A stretch of DNA of 64,000 bases from Cinclus cinclus (lineage: Eukaryota; Chordata; Aves; Passeriformes; Cinclidae): NCBI RefSeq assembly GCF_963662255.1, contig NC_085047.1, positions 98,525,619 to 98,589,618 of the forward strand, in the 5' to 3' direction. Position 1 is the stretch's first letter. Each line of letters begins with the position of its first letter. The notes beneath the pieces were generated by a model. That model did not search any database. It saw only the letters and a program-made list of their open reading frames with translations, and had not been told where the DNA came from. The position numbers and the translations under genes are program-made. Below, one piece after another: positions 40,101-55,100 of this stretch.

Positions 40101-43100
40101 AATAGAAAGCTTCTCTGAAACCCAAACTTAAAAGAGTTTTACTGATTCACAGGACTCTTACCAGAATGAATCTGCAAGTACATTTGTGCTGATGGTCTCC
40201 TTACTAGCTACCTACTGGGTTTGGGGCTTCCTCCTGTGCAGCAATATTTTTCAGTTTAGTTGGTAAGTGTAGAAATATGCATGTAATTGTAAACTTACAC
40301 TTATAGAGAACTACAATATCAGTATCTCAGGAAGATGTCACCATGACTATTACTGAATTAATTGTTTCACTGGTAATTGCATCTAATTAGATGGATGATA
40401 ACTTTAAATATAGGACAGAAGAGAAGCCAAGGCACTGCTGAAATAACAGCGCTGGAGGACACACGGGAGCACATCAGAGGGCTCTAGGGTTGTCAGGACT
40501 CCAGCAGATATCAGATATTCTGAGATTTTGGGGTTTGCTGCTACATGAGAGTCACAGCTGTTGAGACACAGAAGGAGAGAGGGACCCTTGAGGTGTCTCT
40601 TTCATGCTGTCCCTTGCCACTGATGTGGCACAGAATGGAAGTGTGTGGCTGCCTCCACAGTGGGGAGGCCACAGTAGCCTCTAACTGTAAAAATACGAAA
40701 TTTCATACACTCTGTAGCACTTCTTTACAGCAGGGCTAGATTTGGACACTAGGAGATGAAATACATGAACAAATTGCTGTTCTCCATCCTTCATGCCAAG
40801 TCAAAAATGAAGGGTGGTTGAGTTGTGCCTCCTTTCATTCAGCTGCTGGACGTAGCTCAGAGACTGGCAAAGAACAGTCCTTTATACATCCCCATGAAAC
40901 ATTTTAATACATCCTCAAGACTCACTGAAACAGGCAAGATTTGGACATGAAAGTGATTATCATCACTGACATCAAGGAAGCATGGTCAAATTCCATCTTT
41001 TATAAGAAATCCACTATTGAATGTTACTGGTGTTAACAATAGTTACTTTGTAAAAATGATGCTCAATATTCTGGGTTGCTCTGACAAACAGAATCTCTCT
41101 GACCCACCAATATGTCAGAATCATTCTGATATTGTGGTCTGGGTACCCCACCATTTCCCGGTTTACTAGGGTATGGTTCACAAATGTTCCAGTTTCAATG
41201 CTGAAACCAATCAGTTTTAAAACTTCCACATCTATAAAAGTAACAGAAAGGAAAAGTAACCAAACACAAAGCATCTGAGCATTAATACACCATGTTATAG
41301 CTGTAGCTGAATGCTTAACTCCAGATGTTCATCTTTTTATGTACCACAAAGGTCAAGTATAAACAGTAAAAGAAACTCTGGAAAACAAAAGAAATTATTT
41401 TTCCCACACTTCATTTAACCTCCAGATGAAAGTCAAAGCACTGAAGACAGGAAGTAATAAATTCATCCATCAGAATTAAAAGAGCCCAGATGCAGGTAAG
41501 GCTAACCTTAGCCCAATCCTTTCCACATGTAAAGTCAGCATGAGTGCGTCAAGTATTATGCACTGAGATGTGTCTGTGCTGTAAGAAGTTATTAAAGAGA
41601 AGCAGTAATAAGAACACTTCAAGTATCTGAAGTATTCTTATTCAAGTATTATCTTAAACTTGATAGTGCCATCCTCACTTTGGGGCAGCAGACCTTCAGC
41701 CAAGACCGCAGTTCTGTCACTTCCTTTTCCTGATGTGGAAGGAAAAATACCACCTAGCATTTTCCTATGAAAAGCATTTTAAAGAAGAAAAAATAATAAA
41801 AAAAAGGAAAAAGAAAAAAGATTGCAAGTGTCTCACTAGTACAAGAGTAAAAATAAAAGGCAGGAAAACCACAAAGAAGTTCATCTGAGGCTAAGACATC
41901 TGAGGCAGTGCTCATTATTGCTTTCTCATGCTCTACTCCCTGTTGAATACTGATAGACATCTTCCATTTACAGTACTATGTGGCCATCAGCCCACAGTTC
42001 AGGGTTGTACATCTTCTTCCAACAATTTGCCAGCACTCAGCTTTACTGAAGCACTGAAGGTTTCCAGAGTGTTCTTTCTGCTTTGGGAACTTGTCTCCTC
42101 AGTGTAACGTACAGTGCTGCTTAGTCTCAGCATGCAGCAACTAAAGATTTTTCCACTTTTTCAAGACTACTGGGTTTGTTACAATGTGTATTTTTACTGA
42201 AATGAAGACAGAATAATAAAGACCACCATTAGGTCTGACTGGTCTTTACTACCCCAGAGCAGGGCTCCCTCAGACACAAGTCATGCTGAGCTGACCTACA
42301 ATTTTGTGCACAAAAAGAGTGGAAGATAAAACCACAGAATGAACTGCTCAGGTAACTGCTAGGCATGAGAAATGTGATCTTACTAAGCTTCGCCTTAAGT
42401 AAACATGATGTCCAAGTCCAAGGCCATCAGCCTTCTTATGAAGAACTTGCTTCCTTCAGCAAGAGAACTGAAAGGGACTCGGGAACTACAGATTTATGTT
42501 TTCTTCCTTTTACCCAACTAACCAACAAGAAAGCTTTGTCCTTCCTCTCCATCCAACCAATAAAAAAAAAGTCTTGGGTAGGGAAGGCAACTCCTTAAAC
42601 TAACTGAGGATTTCTTAACTACTGCAGAAAAATTGTCTTCCTGACTCCCAAAACTGAGATGTGAAAGATCATTTTCAATCTTGTCTATGCATTGCTCAGT
42701 ATACAACTGAATGGCTAACCCCATCATTTTCATAACCTTCTAAACAATACACCTTTACCTACACAGAAACCATTCTAAGCAAGATACAAATGCACATTTT
42801 TAATATTTTTACTTACTGCAAATCATTCTTCTTGCTAGAAGACTACTCTTTTTTACCAATAATTATTGATCCCAATTTAATGCAGCTTCTACAAATTTAT
42901 TTAATCCCCATCTAGTTTAATATCAGTCAGGTATTTTCTCATTTATCTTACAAATGTATACGAGTAATGCGAAAAAATATCCACCCACCATGAAAAGGGT
43001 TTCATAGTTTTCAATCATCTTTTGCACAACAGCTATGATAGCAGTACTCTCTTCAGCTCGAGCTGAGCTCTGAACTGAGAATTCTTTGTCTGTAGATTTC

Positions 43101-46100
43101 TGCTTGTGCAACAAGTTAGGGCCAAAGATGGTGGCCAGGTTAAGTGATGTCATTTTGTTCCCAGTAATCTAGAAAAGAAAATAAAAATGAGGTGGGGTCT
43201 CACAGGGCCTAATGTATACAGATAGGTATATAGACACATCTACACACACTCACACCCACACACAAACACACACTCACTCTCCCCCCTCATTTGGTAGATG
43301 CTTCATTCATCAAAACCAAAACCTGCTACTTGTCAATAAAAAATGAACAACTTTCAGAAATGCCTTGTTTCAAACATCTCTGCAACAAGTATTGTAAATT
43401 TTTCAGGATATATTTTCAAGTGGGTTAGAGGAGTAGAAGGCGGAAGTGTTTTCTGCCCATAATTCCTTGGGAGCACAACAATGGCATACTCCTGAAATCA
43501 CAAAAACCTCCTTCCTACTTCAGCATCTCAGCACACTACCATCTCTTAGGACCAAATGCTGAAAGCTCCCAGCTTTCTCAAGTAGTATTCATGATTTGAA
43601 ACATATACAGTCATACTTTTCCATGTTTAAATTGTTGAGATAATTAAGGAGCAGGGTCATTGTTTGTATTAGTATTTTCCTGTATTTCTAGAACATGCCA
43701 TGTATTTACTTGTTAGGTGACATTTTTTAGTTTGTTGGGGTTTTTACCTTTCTTCCTACTTTTATAAAAATGTGCTCAAGGAAGCAACAGTAACCTGAAT
43801 TTTGATGAAGTAAAAGGCTAGGAATAGATACTATACTAGACTGGAATTATCTGAAAAATGTCATTATTACATCAACAATTTTGTTGTCATATTTGTGATT
43901 AGACATTAGATATTCTCCTTCTGTTCTTTCAACAAATCAAAAATTAGATGTCATTTGAACTAAAAAAAATTTAAAAGGATATAAAGAAACATCAAAAAGA
44001 GGTAGTAAAATAGAATTTCAAGAAGTGAGTTGTACAAAATAGATTATTTCAAAGCAGTATTTTAAAATTCTTTTTTGTAGCTGATCATTCACCAAATACT
44101 CTAGCCAAACTTGAAACTGCACTGACTATACCTGGTTGATTTTTTTAAAGAACTCAACTAGACAGCACAGAGATGACAGTAAAAAGCTTGTCTTTTTATT
44201 GGTAGGAGCAGTGTATAATGTTCAAAAGACATCTGTGTTAAGTAGGTGCACGGCAGTCATAGCAAACATGTTGGCTCTTTGTTTAGAGACTCATCCCAGC
44301 ACAACTGTGGGAACAGCACACCCTTATTTTCACAGCACCAAGCACCCAGCTGTTTCTCAGGTGACCTGCTTTTCAAACTCTGAGTTTTGAGCCACCATGG
44401 AAGCACAGGCACCCTGTATGCCTCAAGTATGCTGTGGCAGCTTCTGACTGTGCCCAGATCTGCATGTGCAGGCTGTTTGGACAGTGAGCCTATTCTTAAG
44501 GGCAGCCTCAGGGCATCTTTAAAAAAATGTTGTAAACATTTCCACTGAAATTAACTGAATGATTAATTTTAATAAAGTTAGTTATCCATCTTCATCTTGA
44601 TGAGAGAAGGGTTGTAGAAAGAAATCAAGAAGAGAGCCTGTGTGCCAAAGCTTGGCTGTTTTCCTTTCAGTGATAGCAAGTAGTTAGATAAAATACTTTA
44701 CCTTGCCCTGTATGCCTTTATTCACTTAATTCTTCATAAATATCTTAAATAATTGTGCACAGACTATTGTATTATCGATAAAAGGTATCCAGCTGCACAT
44801 AATATTCCTGATGCTTGGAATACTGTCAAGATAGCTTACATAAACTTGCCTTGCCAAAATACCTGTGGCAAAGCTGACGTACAACGGTTGAGCCAAATCA
44901 ACTCTGTTAAGCAGCATCCCCTAGCCCTGCAATAAGATCCACCTGGGTACATTCCCGAACCAACAGAGAACTCTTTGCAGGACTAGGAGACCAAGACCTT
45001 AGCTGGCTTATACATGCCTTTAAGCACAGTCAAAATATTACAGGCTGCTCTTTCTAAATGCTTTCCATCACAGTGATATAGCTTTTTTATCAACTTCTTG
45101 TTGAAAACAAAAATAATAGCATTTAAAGTGGATTTAAAAATAGGCCTTGAAGTCACATACAACACTGGAAGTTAGGACCTGTAACGATGGAATAACTGGA
45201 AGTTAGGATTTGAGGTAGAAATTTGGCAAAAATAAGTCTCAAAGTCCTAATTGTTAAAATCAGACAATTGCCAAAGGCATCCAAATTTTACAAAATCAGC
45301 AGGATTTTCCATCTGGAAGACAAAATACTTGAGGAGTTTCCTAAGAGTCTCAGCAGTAGTCTCTGCTGCCATTCAGAGGACTGAGAAGTTCTTCCACAGA
45401 TAAACCAGTATATTTTTGTCAAGTACTGACAGACTATATCCATTTTATTCAGCTAACAGAGTTGCCTCCTTTTGCACAGCACCCTACTAGCTCCAGCACT
45501 TCTCTGGCAGGAAACAGGGAGCCTAGATTTTCAGGTTTTTTCTAGTGTGAATGGGCACAGGTGCAGATGTGAGAATGCTCCGCCCCACAGCTGTGGGCAT
45601 TCTTGTCTCTGTGGGGTGAGTGCACATCAAACTCTCCAGTGAATCTGCTCCAGATTGCAACAGTTAAGAGGATCAGAAAGAAAACAGGCAAAGATGAACT
45701 CTGACACCAAGTAGTGATGAGGTCTGTCAGTTGTATCTGTCCACATATAGCTGGAGTTTCTGTCTGGTTTTTCATTTTTCCCTACCCAGGGCACACAAGG
45801 AAGCTAAGAGAACCAAGAAGCAAACTGCTATGTCCAAAAGTCATACAAAAAAGCAACAACAGAGATTGAAAAGAAAATGAAAAAGTATATCCTTGCATGC
45901 CTGACCTTTTCTGAGTACTTTTCCCATGGAATATAATAGGATAAAACAAGGCAGCAGGGGAAGGAGGGATGATATTAGATGTTCTTGACAGCAAGGCTGG
46001 TACACTGAATCTCCCAAAGGAAGTGGTAGATGCTGACTGATTAAGTCATACAAAAATTAAATCTTCACAGCCCTAAGAATATAGTAAACAAATGGCAGAA

Positions 46101-49100
46101 GTGCAGGCAAATAGATTAAGTCTCTCCCACCTTTCAGGGATATGCCATCATTGTGTCTGTTTCAAGGCTCTAAAGATCTCTTTTCAGAATATGAATTAAG
46201 AAAGTCAAAGGACACAAGTGACCAGGACTTACCTCTTGGCCATCCTTGTCTCTGGTGTCTTCTGCATGGCCAGCTACTGTGGAGAGGAACTGCAGCAGCC
46301 GGTGAAGGGTATCGCAGTTACAAGGAGGTAGAAGATAAATGAGAAGCTGTAAGGTGCTGAGCTGTTCATCTGGCTCTAATACTAAGAGGGGAAAAAATAT
46401 GTTCTAAGAAAATCACTCCAACTAACCTAAAAGCAGAACCAATATACTGTTCCCAACCCATAGGAATAGCTTTGTTTCAGAATCATTTTCCTTACAACAT
46501 CAGAAGAAAAAGAGGAAACTCTAAGGAAACATCAAAACTACAAGAACTACTGCTATGGGATTTTTTGCCTTAGTTAGTCAACATTTTGCTCACAAATTAA
46601 TAGGTTTTTTCTTATCCTATAAAAGCAAAATTCATGTTTTACACTCCATCACTGTTACTGAACTCAAATATTCTGCTTACTTTTCTACTTACTCCATCCA
46701 TTTAAGTACAGTTACTGGTATATACAGTAGCTGTCAAGCATTCCAGTCAGGTCTATGCTTCAGCCATTTTTAATCAGGTTTCTTACAGTTTTTCACCTTG
46801 AAGAAGTACCAGGAGATTGGAAAAGTAACCAGAGAAATAAAGGACATTCTGTCACCACCACCACCACTTGAACCATCTACCATCTAAATGGTGGCCAATG
46901 ACAAAGGTGGGACAGAGGCAGGATCCCAGACACGAGGGCTAGAAAGCTTCTGAAGAACACATACAAGGCAGCTGCTTAAGCTTGAAAACTCCAGCTTTAC
47001 TTTCTGCTAAATCCCTGAGAGGGTTATAGGCAACACAGTTGGGAGTACTTAATATGATGGCTTTGAGGACCATTAATTATGAAGAAACTTAAGTTTTTGA
47101 AGCCAAGATGCAGCTTTGGTCAGTGGACAGATCTAAGAAGTTTAAGATATGAGGATTCAAATGGGAGTCTGTGACCTGGCACTGCTAGATCAATGACAGG
47201 GTCAGGTTTTAATAGAGAACATGAATTCCATTCTGACAAATGCAATAGTTAGTGAAATCTTTCTTGTTTTAGTTTTCTGAATTATTCTTATACGGTATAA
47301 AAACTAAGAAGAGACTCCAGTAAAACTGTACTAAAGACTATACTATATTATTTATATTAATTTATATTAATATATTAACATATTTATATCACTTAAAATA
47401 TACTATATTATATCATATTATATTTTAACTATTGCATATTAGAGTATACCATATACTTTATAGTGTATAATACAAATATTTGGAGCAAATCAAGGCCAGA
47501 GCATTAAAGGATCAGAATAACAAAAAAAGGCTATTAGTAGAGATCAAAGAATTCAAACAAATGAGCTTTTGAAAACTGATAAATCAAAATGATGTAGAGC
47601 TCACAGAGTGTGTTGATGAAAGGTGTATAAAGCTCTCTGGTGAGAAGTGGGTCAGGCATGTCACGCAGAAATTCCTTTAACAAGGCAGCAACATCGTGAA
47701 TGCTGTGCTCTTCATCTAATACAACATCTATGCCTCGGTCAAACTCTTCACGTAACTAAAAAAAATCATGAGGGAACACCATGGTCACTTATTGTCCCAG
47801 TTAATACATCCCAACACAGAAAATCTTTTAAGAAGCAAATTTACTCATTTTCACTTTAAAGATTGAGCATGACTAGTTTTTAGTAGTGTCAAAGATATAA
47901 TTCATATCTAATTGCTGCTTATTCCATAATACATAATTTTAGGTTTGTACCAGATCATAACAAAATAGAGGTTATTTTCCAGATAATATGTGACACTCTT
48001 GTATGAAAACATGTACTCAAGTATAATTTTTGCAGAAATACAAGATTCATAGCAAAGGCAGAAACCAGAATGAATAAGGAAAATGATAAGACAGGCTCTT
48101 ACATCACCTTACTGCATTATCCCTGGAACCACAAAGACTAAAATTGCATTTTCTAACATTTCTTATTTTTTAGAAAAACATTATTAGTAAGATCATGCTA
48201 ATATCCACCAAATTCACATTTCTCTTGTCATTTAAGGCTGTATGTAAAGACAGGTAGCAAGCAAACAGGTTCACTAAGACTTCACAGCATTCCTTCACAC
48301 ACCTCGTTTTGCCTTCCAAATTTAGTTATACTCATTAAGTAATCACCATTACAGAGTTCACAAACAGCAAGCTATCATCATTTTTTTTTTCCCTGCTTTG
48401 GTCCTCAGACAAATTCTGTGTAATTCAAAGGCATCACACTTCCCAAAGACAGAAGAAAACCCTCTCCCAAATGCAAGCTACCTTAGGAAAAGATAAAAAG
48501 CCTGCCCTTCTGGAGGGATTTTCCAGTACCAAGAGCAGAATACTTTCCTCAGGCTGGACAGCTTCACCTTTTACTCTTTTTGCATTTTGCAAACAATCAA
48601 GAGGTTTTAAAACTATTTCCTGGAAAAAATGCGTTCCTTTGCCAACATTATGAGGTATCACAATGTCACACCTATCTTCACAGAGTGACCACAGCTCAAT
48701 CTTATAAGGAAAGATGTCTGAGGTATCAGATTTCTTCACCAGGAATATTACAAACATACCAAAGACAGGAAAGAAGCTAAGTCACAATCAAATAATATGC
48801 ATGTGATAATTTTTGGCAAATCTAGACTATGGGCAAATCTATCTTGAGTGTGTTCAGTGTGAAAATCCTTTGTTTTCAGCTGAGATTGTACTTTCACAAT
48901 GGATGTGACAGGTACTCATTACAAACTACAGCCTCCATTCTAATTTACTAGGATTACTTTTAGCATTATTTTTTTCAGTAACTATTAATAATGAATAATT
49001 ATGCTATGAAGACCAGAATATGTTCTTTATCTAATATTATTCTTTGATTTATGGTCAAAGATTTTCCAGTGCCAACTTGGAGACTTCATTCCCAGCTCAA

Positions 49101-52100
49101 TTCTACTCTCCAGACTGGTGAAAAATGCAGAACATCCCTGCAGAGCACCATAAATTACCTCAATCCAGAAAAGTGTTTCTGTACTTAAGTGCCCGAAAGC
49201 AGCTGAGGAAACCCATTAGCACTGCATCAGGAATTCAGACTTTCCAAATTGCTGCCTAAATCATAAACTGCTGTTACAGTCTTGAATATGGCACTTGTGA
49301 TCTGGTATCCCGTGAGACCTACAAAGATGTCCTAAGCTGCAAGATATCACAGAAGGTCTGGTGAGATGTGGCCACATTTCAGGCCCAGGTATCATGGCTG
49401 TTAAAACTGTATATTGTACACCTCAACTCGAAGTCTTTCAGACTCCAGTCACATGGAGTGCTTTCAGACTTTTGGAAGATACAGGTGGTGAACTACAGCA
49501 TCCGCTGAATCTCATGATATGAGAGATGAGGACATCTGTGCTGGAAGAGGGTTTTTCACTCTTCCAGCTATTTCACTCTTCATCCTCAATGTCACCAGGC
49601 CCAGCATCAAAGGTTGCCCACCCCAACCTTGGCAACAATGCTCTGCTCGAGCATCTTTTCCAGGCACAAGATGGTACCTGGCATCCTGATGCACCAGATC
49701 TACCACCTCGAGTCAAGAAGAGCTTGGGAATCTCTGCCCTACACCCCAATGAACATGACTGAGGAGGTTTGCAAGAGATGCACATGTTCTAGATTTTCTC
49801 TTCCTGCTCACCAATCAAAAACCATACTGGCACATGCATCTACTTACTTATGTATTTACTGCAACAAACTACAGTGGAAACAGGACAGTTTCTAACTGGG
49901 GAAGGAAGGAAAACCAAATAGGCTTAATTTCTACACAAGAAAAACTAATGAACAGCTGCAAAAGCACACCAAAATCTGAGTGTTGGGTTTGTCTTTCTAC
50001 AGCTCAGAAAATGAGTGGAATTTTAATTGAACCCAGACTTTCCCACGTGTTCATGTTGACAGCATTTATTACTGTAATCACAAGGGCCAAGCTTCCTTGT
50101 TGTTTAATGAAAATATCAGTTTATCTAGTTCAATAAATTAATCCAAGTAGTAAAAAACACATACCCAAATCTCTTGATTTCCTCACCTTTTGAAAACAGA
50201 GCAAAAGTGGTGAAAGTCATTGATGTTCTAAGTAAGGCTTAGTTTACAAGTTAATCATAGAAGCTCTCTGCTTTTTCCCCAGATATATGATGCAATTGTA
50301 CTCATCCCTAAATTATAATGTATCTTTTAACACAGAAGCTTGCAATGCAAATGTGAGGCAACTTCCAATACTTTATCTAGTTCAGTGTTGATCTGAAAAC
50401 TGTCTCTGCAGATATTGTTTTAGCTCAGTGTTACACCAGCTAGTCAGGAATAGAAACTGCTGGAGAATGAGCTACAATTCAGTAGGCTATACTGTCCTAC
50501 CAGCCAAAATCAATTCAATTTAGCTATTCAAGGTAATTTTCCAGAATGATAAAACATTACACTATGAAGTTTTTACAGCTTCTACCAAAGAACTGTAACT
50601 TCTGGGATGAGATGGAGTCAAGCTTTCTTCTGCTTTCTTTTCTGCTTGATGTTTTTGGTCTTAACTTCATGGGAGGGGTATTTTCCTGTAACTTTTTATC
50701 CCCTCCTCATGCATCGTGCAAACACTAACCACTATTTCAACTGCTCTAATTCCCAGCTTCTGGGAATAACAGTGCAATATCTAGGTAGGTATACCTAGGA
50801 GCCAACACCCACATTTGACTTATCTCGGGAATTAATTGTACACCATCTTTGCTGTTTCATAATTTGGCTGTGACTAAGACTTGGAAGGATCTGCTCTGAC
50901 CTTGAAGTCTAGCAGGGGTAAAAGAAAGGTGATATTTAGGAGCACCAATCTTAGGGTCAAAGAGATTGTTCTGTACTTGCATGTTTTCTCATACCGTGAG
51001 TTTTCCAGAAAAGATTTACAGTTTGAGTTTACTTTGGGAGCTTCAGCTGCTCCTGAGATGAAACGAACAGCCAAGATTTTTTTTTCCCTGCAGTGTGACC
51101 TTTGGAAAATTTCTTCACTGTAGTTTATTTGGATCTCCAGCCCTGTGCTACTTTTGCAGAGCAAAACATACAGAGACTGCTAGCCTGCTGAGAACCTGAC
51201 AAGGTTTTTACCAGATGTAAAAGATACTGGAAATGGCCTTTTATGAGCCATCAAAAACCAGTGAAGTCACTGACCCAGAAAACCTAAATTTCACCATGCT
51301 ACAGATGGGGAAGAAAACACAGCAAAAGGAATCAGATTTGTTTGCACCACAGCTGATGAAAGAAAACCATATCCATATCCACTCACCTGTCTTACTCTCT
51401 TTTTTGAGCTTCCAACTCTGAATATTCCTACTGTCTGGAGACCTGCAAGTGTAACACATAATAGCACTATTTTACTGTTTAATTTTCTCCTGAAAAATGC
51501 ATTAAACAAAAGCATTCTGCCCTATGTGTGTACTTACAAGAATAAATTTTTTAAAAAGCAACATATTTCTCCACAAATGTGTACTTACCATGTTGATGCA
51601 AGATTCAGTTGTGATTAAGAACCCATTCACTGTGTCTTTTAAGGATCACACTTAATCTGCAAAATGGAATCTCTGTGACATTTCTTGTGATGCCACTTTG
51701 GTAGTGCCACTGCTATGAAAGACTGAGGCACTGCTCAGGCTTTGGAGGTGTAACTTCCAGGACTGACATCAAAGGAAACAGGCAGTAAAACAACTAAATA
51801 CATGGGCATTAAGCTGTGTATTTGGATACAGGATAAAGCTGGTATTTGGAGTAACTCACTGGCTCTAAAGTTCTTGTCAAGACAAAGCTGAGAATCTCCT
51901 TCAGAGGTACATGAATAGGGCACTCAGGTAGACAATGAGAGGGAAGAACCTCAGAATCTTCTCTCTTTGGTAATCAGAAAATTAAATCGATGGGCTATCA
52001 TTTAGTAAACACAGGACATTGGCAGGGAAACATCTGAGAGGGAGATTACACACATTGGGCAAAACCTGTAGGCTGGTTAGCTGTTCCTACACAAACATAC

Positions 52101-55100
52101 AGTGCTTGTTCTACACTACAGGTCTACAGAAAGCCTTTGTATCTCTGGGACATGATCCCAGGGAAAATAGGGAAGGTGAACAAGGATAGGGGCATTAATG
52201 GCTAAAAACGTAACCACTTTTTGTCATATCATGCTCAGAATTATCCTTTGAAGCATTCATCAGAAACTGCTGGTGATTTGTTGCTGAAAAAGGATTTAGG
52301 CATATAGGCAAGTATTTCCAGAATCAGCAACTTGGTCCATCTTATAGCCTGGAATGATGTTGCTACAGTGCCCATCTTCTCCCATCTTTAAATTTCTCTC
52401 AGTTTCTTGTGAACAGCAGATTAAATTGAAAATTGAAGAATTTGCCCCAGATCATATCAGATTATTGCACTGTGGTATATTATAGTTTACTCTTAAACAA
52501 TGCACAATAACTCATCATAAATTTCCTTTAAAAGAAAACTTCAAATATTTCTGTAAAGCAAGTATTTCCTTAAAGAGCATCATATAGAAAAGAACTTCGT
52601 TGTGACAGTGCATTAAGAGGATTTTAAAATTATCACAGATGATCAGGTGATATAAAATCACATTATCCAAATGATACTCAACTGGATGGCTTTTTGGCTG
52701 ATTCGGATACTTTTATGTTCTCCAAACTCAGCTACCTTTGCTTAAAGGGATGGAAGCCATTCATCTCCAACTTAACCATCCCATACCTACTTGTCAGCCA
52801 TGGTATCTAATCTCTGTAAAAGACTAACAGTGACTATCTTTTGCAGTGTTCCTTGATGCATTTGTAAGAAAGATAGTTTTCAGTTATGAATTGTGAAAGC
52901 TCAGCATTGTTGTTTAAATTGGAGTCCCTCATCTGCAAAAGCCTTTCATTCAGAGTTAGTAAATGATTTCTTGCTGGTGAAATTAGCATCAAATACATCA
53001 TATGCTGCTACAACCACCATTATTTTATGGTTTGTTGATTATCTGGCCATGCGATAACTCCATCTTGCTGTGGTCAAGTTATTTCAGTTACCAATAAAAA
53101 ATTTTACAAGGCTAAGATACATTGGCAGAGATGGTAAGCAGATACCTAGATTGACTATTGTTTCTGCATTATGTAAAGCTGAGGGACACTTGTGTCTGGA
53201 TGATCACAAACACAGAAGAAGAATACTGGCAGGAGTCTGTAATTTCCTTTGGAGAGAGCAGATCTGAGCCTGAGGCTGGTCATGAGGAATCAAGCCAGAG
53301 ACAAACTGTGTATTCAGCCTTCAAGCCTTGCAGTGAACAGGAAGAGGCTTCTTGGAGCTTAATACATATTTAACATGGAATTATTTCTTATTCTGAGCCC
53401 ACATCTTCAAATATCAAAAGTCTTGCACTACTAGTATAAAGAGTTCATCTTCATCCCACACTTTAAGATCCACTGGTTGTGAGGAATGGCTCCAGACTGA
53501 CCGGCACATTTCAGACTTTTTATTCTGAAGGTACAGGTAAACCTGTGGGGTGTGAAGAGACATTTCTGCAGAGCTGAGCACCCCAGTACAAGATGAGTGA
53601 CCTCCAAGAAAAACCTTTATCCCTGTGCTCTATGGGCCAGTTTTACAAGATTGTAGCATAGATCTTCAGTTTGGGAAGTTATCAAGTACAGAATTACTTG
53701 TGAGACAGTAATTTTAGCAAGAGGCAAAACAGGAGGGAGAATGTCTAGCTTTCAAAGATGTCCTTGCAAATGGAAGCATATACTTCTCAAAATAGGCATT
53801 TATTTCTATTATAGTAAAAATACATCTGCCACTCCTGGGAAAACAAAATATTCTTACCATGCTTTTCCAAGTGCTGGCAGCAACTATCTACAAGCCGGGG
53901 GACCTGCCTGTAAATAGGGTTCAGGCTTAGTTTCTTATCTCTTGCCTTTTCTTTCTTGCTCTGGGCTTCTGCTGGCAAAGAGAGCTGGAGAGCCTCCAAG
54001 AGTCTTGAGTGATTGTCATCAAGATCTGTAATAGAGTCCACAGACATCGCGCCCTGTAAAATACACACACATGAATAATCAGTAGGGCTGGGGGAATCTC
54101 AGCATCACAGGACATCCAACAAAGACTTTTGCCTACCTGTATTTTAAACAAACTAATATAAAAATACAATTAGCTATAACATTTTTATAAATTAATGAAG
54201 TTATAATACCAGTTTAATGGATAGGAAAAATTATTATGGCAGCAATGTTCTCATATGCTCACATTATGAAGAATACAAATTAAAATGCTGAAAAAACTAA
54301 CTAGCTTTTCACTCATTTGCTCTGTCTTTTTGCTGTTGCAAGCCTGCCCATACTGTGAGGCAAGGAGGAATCATGGTCTGTTGATGCATTTCAGCAGTAC
54401 CATATTCATCTGCATAGAGATACATAGATATTTTTAAATCTCATTGCCTACTTCTTCTGTAGCTTGGACCACTGTATCGGTGATATTCAGGCAAAATGAT
54501 TTGCAACCATACACCATATAGAGCTAACAGTTAATATCACAAATACATACAGCTGTGGAATTGGAAATAATACCACTCTATCACGGAATAAAGATACACC
54601 AGAGAAGTTGAGGGGCAATATTTTAAAAATAATTCTTCTTCATGCATATTAATATTTTTAAATCATTAAATTCCAATGAAAGCTTTGAAAGCCAGGTTTG
54701 GATTACAGCAAGGTGCAAAGGTTCAAGCAGTCTGTAAAGGATAACAAGCAGCAGGAGGTTTATGGCATGTTTCAATTTTTACACTTGGAAAAATAGTATT
54801 TTTTTTTTTTCAAAACACAAGATTACTGTCACTTCAAAATTACCATTTCTCTCAATTCTTATTAAAATTATGAGGCAATAACATTCTAGGGTACATGTAG
54901 TCTTACAATAATAATAAAACACAAAGAAAAAATTCAGGTTTTATTCCTATTAAAAATATCTGTTGTAAACTATTTTCTTTATTTCCAAGACAAAGAATAA
55001 ATTTTAGCACAACATAAAATGTACTGTAGAGGGATGCAGCATGTCATCTTAAGAAATAATAAGGAAAACGTAAATTCCTACTAAAAACTTTTCTGACAAC

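Noticed and set aside
42923..42988. Read-through of the exon at 42989-43168 into a hydrophobic peptide ([13 protein letters not shown])
   Set aside because: It follows a gtgggt donor, and the next homologous residues are in the exon at 38602-38699.
48434..48757. 107-codon minus-strand open frame in an ARHGAP6 intron
   Set aside because: No homology recognised. Human ARHGAP6 has nothing between the neighbouring exons, which already join in phase.
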